Source of the DNA: Calothrix sp. MO_167.B12
GTDB taxonomy: Bacteria > Cyanobacteriota > Cyanobacteriia > Cyanobacteriales > Nostocaceae
Assembly: GCA_030066045.1 (NCBI GenBank)
Contig: JASJCJ010000002.1
Location: 1 to 64,000 of the forward strand
Direction: 5' to 3'
Length of the DNA: 64,000 bases
Shown: positions 62,849 through 64,000 of the stretch, piece by piece
Layout: each line of letters begins with the position of its first letter
Position numbering within the stretch: position 1 is the stretch's first letter
Program-made: the position numbers and the translations under genes
The notes under the pieces: model-generated
Seen by the model: the letters and a program-made list of their open reading frames with translations, nothing else
Told to the model about the DNA's origin: nothing
Databases searched by the model: none

Positions 62849-63862
62849 ATGAGGAGTGGGTTAGTTTCTAATGGGATTTTGGGAGAAGATGGGAGATTAT
62901 CTTCTTCTATCCCAGATGTTTCAGTGGTGGTGCCAATTAAGGATGAGGTAGAAAGTTTACCACATTTGTTGTCGGCGATCGCATCTACTTTACAGGCAAG
63001 TCAGTTAAGTTATGAAATTATCTGCGTGGATGATGGTTCTGTTGATGGTTCTGTGCAGTTCCTCAAGGAACAGGGACGTATCCGTGGGGATGTAAAAGCG
63101 GTGATTTTGCGGCGCAACTATGGGCAAACGGCGGCCATGGCGGCTGGTTTTAATTATGCCATAGGTAGGGCGATCGTCACTTTAGATGCGGATTTGCAAA
63201 ATGACCCCTCAGATATACCCATGATGTTGGCAAAGTTAGATGAGGGTTACGATTTGGTGAGCGGTTGGCGGGAAAAACGCCAAGATAAAGCTTTGACGCG
63301 GTTACTTCCTTCTAAAATTGCTAACTGGTTAATTCGCCGCATTACTGGGGTGAAGATTCATGACTATGGTTGTTCCCTCAAGGCTTACAGTACAGATTTA
63401 GTTCGGGATATGAATCTCTATGGAGAATTACACCGCTTTCTGCCAGTGTTAGCTTACATCGAAGGGGCGAGAATTGCTGAAGTTAAGGTCAAACACCATT
63501 CCCGCCGCTTTGGTAGTAGTAAATATGGTTTATCCCGTACCTTCCGGGTATTGATGGATTTATTAACCATTGTGTTTATGAAAAAGTTTCTCACCCGTCC
63601 CATGCACGTTTTTGGGCTTTTGGGGGTAATTTCTACTTTTTCTGGAGCTGCGATCGCTATTTACTTGACTTATATTAAAATCTATCAACATCAGGAAATT
63701 GGTAATCGCCCTTTGCTAACTTTAGCGGTGCTGTTGTTAGTCACTGGGATACAACTATTTTGCTTTGGTTTATTGGCAGAGTTGTTAATGCGGACTTACC
63801 ACGAATCCCAAAGTCGCCCTATTTATCGAGTTAGGGAAGTAGTGACGAAGAATAATAAGTAA
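62849..63862 (+). CDS. GT2 polyprenyl-phosphate glycosyltransferase (DPM1/GtrB-like)
   Basis: 337-aa membrane-bound transferase making a polyprenyl-phosphate-linked sugar. GT-A domain: VSVVVPIKDEVESLPHLL, IICVDDGSVDGS, ILRRNYGQTAAMAAGFNYA and the metal motif TLDADLQNDPSDIP. Two C-terminal membrane helices follow (MHVFGLLGVISTFSGAAIAIYLTYI, LLTLAVLLLVTGIQLFCFGLLAELLMR). The ATG lies inside an AGTTAGG heptad repeat, GAATGAGGAG. It could supply the sugar donor for GT39-type enzymes such as that at 39.5 kb; not established. The last 138 bp of the window contain no gene I can assign. Confidence 0.92.
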   Translation: MRSGLVSNGILGEDGRLSSSIPDVSVVVPIKDEVESLPHLLSAIASTLQASQLSYEIICVDDGSVDGSVQFLKEQGRIRGDVKAVILRRNYGQTAAMAAGFNYAIGRAIVTLDADLQNDPSDIPMMLAKLDEGYDLVSGWREKRQDKALTRLLPSKIANWLIRRITGVKIHDYGCSLKAYSTDLVRDMNLYGELHRFLPVLAYIEGARIAEVKVKHHSRRFGSSKYGLSRTFRVLMDLLTIVFMKKFLTRPMHVFGLLGVISTFSGAAIAIYLTYIKIYQHQEIGNRPLLTLAVLLLVTGIQLFCFGLLAELLMRTYHESQSRPIYRVREVVTKNNK

Positions 63863-64000
63863 TGGTGGATAGGGGAGCATCTCATAGGGGTAGGCTTTTT
63901 GCAATTGGTGTTGGTTAGATAAGGAAGGGGAAACCGAACCAACTATTGTACGGTTGCCCAAAATAGAAACTACCTCAAAAGCCTCAGCTTTCCCGTTTGA

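Noticed and set aside
63863-64000. Possible start of an IS or transposase gene at the right edge
   Set aside because: The minus strand is open but no transposase motif is visible in 138 bp; it cannot be supported within the window.

Overview
The window is chromosomal DNA of a filamentous, probably heterocyst-type (Nostocales-like) cyanobacterium. The evidence is the many HIP1 sites (GCGATCGC), heptanucleotide tandem repeats in the intergenic regions (AATCCAA, AATAAGT, GTTCGGA, GGCAACA types), cobI, a PFOR/nifJ gene, the cyanobacterial 2-oxoglutarate decarboxylase/succinic-semialdehyde dehydrogenase pair, and pheophorbide-oxygenase, RodZ-like and TPR genes typical of the group. The genus cannot be fixed from the sequence alone. 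No rRNA, tRNA, CRISPR array or intact transposase was seen.

Layout. 0.2-16.8 kb holds housekeeping and accessory genes: an Mrr-type endonuclease, a pheophorbide-a-oxygenase-like Rieske gene broken by one in-frame TAG, glycerol kinase, a GNAT, a DM13 lipoprotein, two alpha/beta hydrolases, CobI, a repeat-bearing TonB-like protein, two RodZ-like HTH membrane proteins, a TPR protein and a PyrC homologue that lacks most metal ligands. 16.8-17.8 kb is a graveyard with an IS200/IS605-type end and a duplicated small Cys-rich peptide gene, one copy dead. 18.0-26.4 kb is an accessory island: a cation/proton antiporter with an in-frame repeat-like insertion, a NACHT NTPase, and, transcribed divergently, a WD40-ROC-TIR protein followed by a stand-alone TIR protein and a Uma2 fragment. 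The NACHT plus WD40-ROC-TIR plus TIR set is the best candidate for an undescribed immune/cell-death system. The TIR fused to the big protein has Tyr where its stand-alone neighbour and the family have the catalytic Glu, which suggests a split sensor/effector.

27.0-35.2 kb is central metabolism: PFOR, a peroxiredoxin, and the 2-OGDC/SSADH pair that closes the cyanobacterial TCA cycle. 35.9-38.9 kb has a DUF2059 protein and a membrane-anchored beta-lactamase-like serine hydrolase.

39.0-57.3 kb is one long minus-strand surface-polysaccharide region. From 5' to 3' it holds the Wzc-type tyrosine autokinase, a processive GT2, an O-antigen ligase, a flippase, a GT2, a DUF6492 protein, a secreted GH9 glucanase, an FkbM methyltransferase and a GT4. 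Further along come a polyprenyl-phosphate phosphoribosyltransferase, HAD phosphatase(s), a GT39-type transferase and a small flippase, which together look like a polyprenyl-phospho-pentose glycosylation route. 57.6-64.0 kb has a pirin, a ferritin-like protein, a second beta-lactamase-like hydrolase divergent from an NlpC/P60 endopeptidase, and a DPM/GtrB-like GT2.

The intergenic DNA is unusually rich in palindromic MITE-like elements (at least seven families). One insertion can be shown by comparison with an uninterrupted copy and has a 9-bp target duplication. Several repeats have also entered coding sequences (nifJ, antiporter, rodZ-like, tonB-like).
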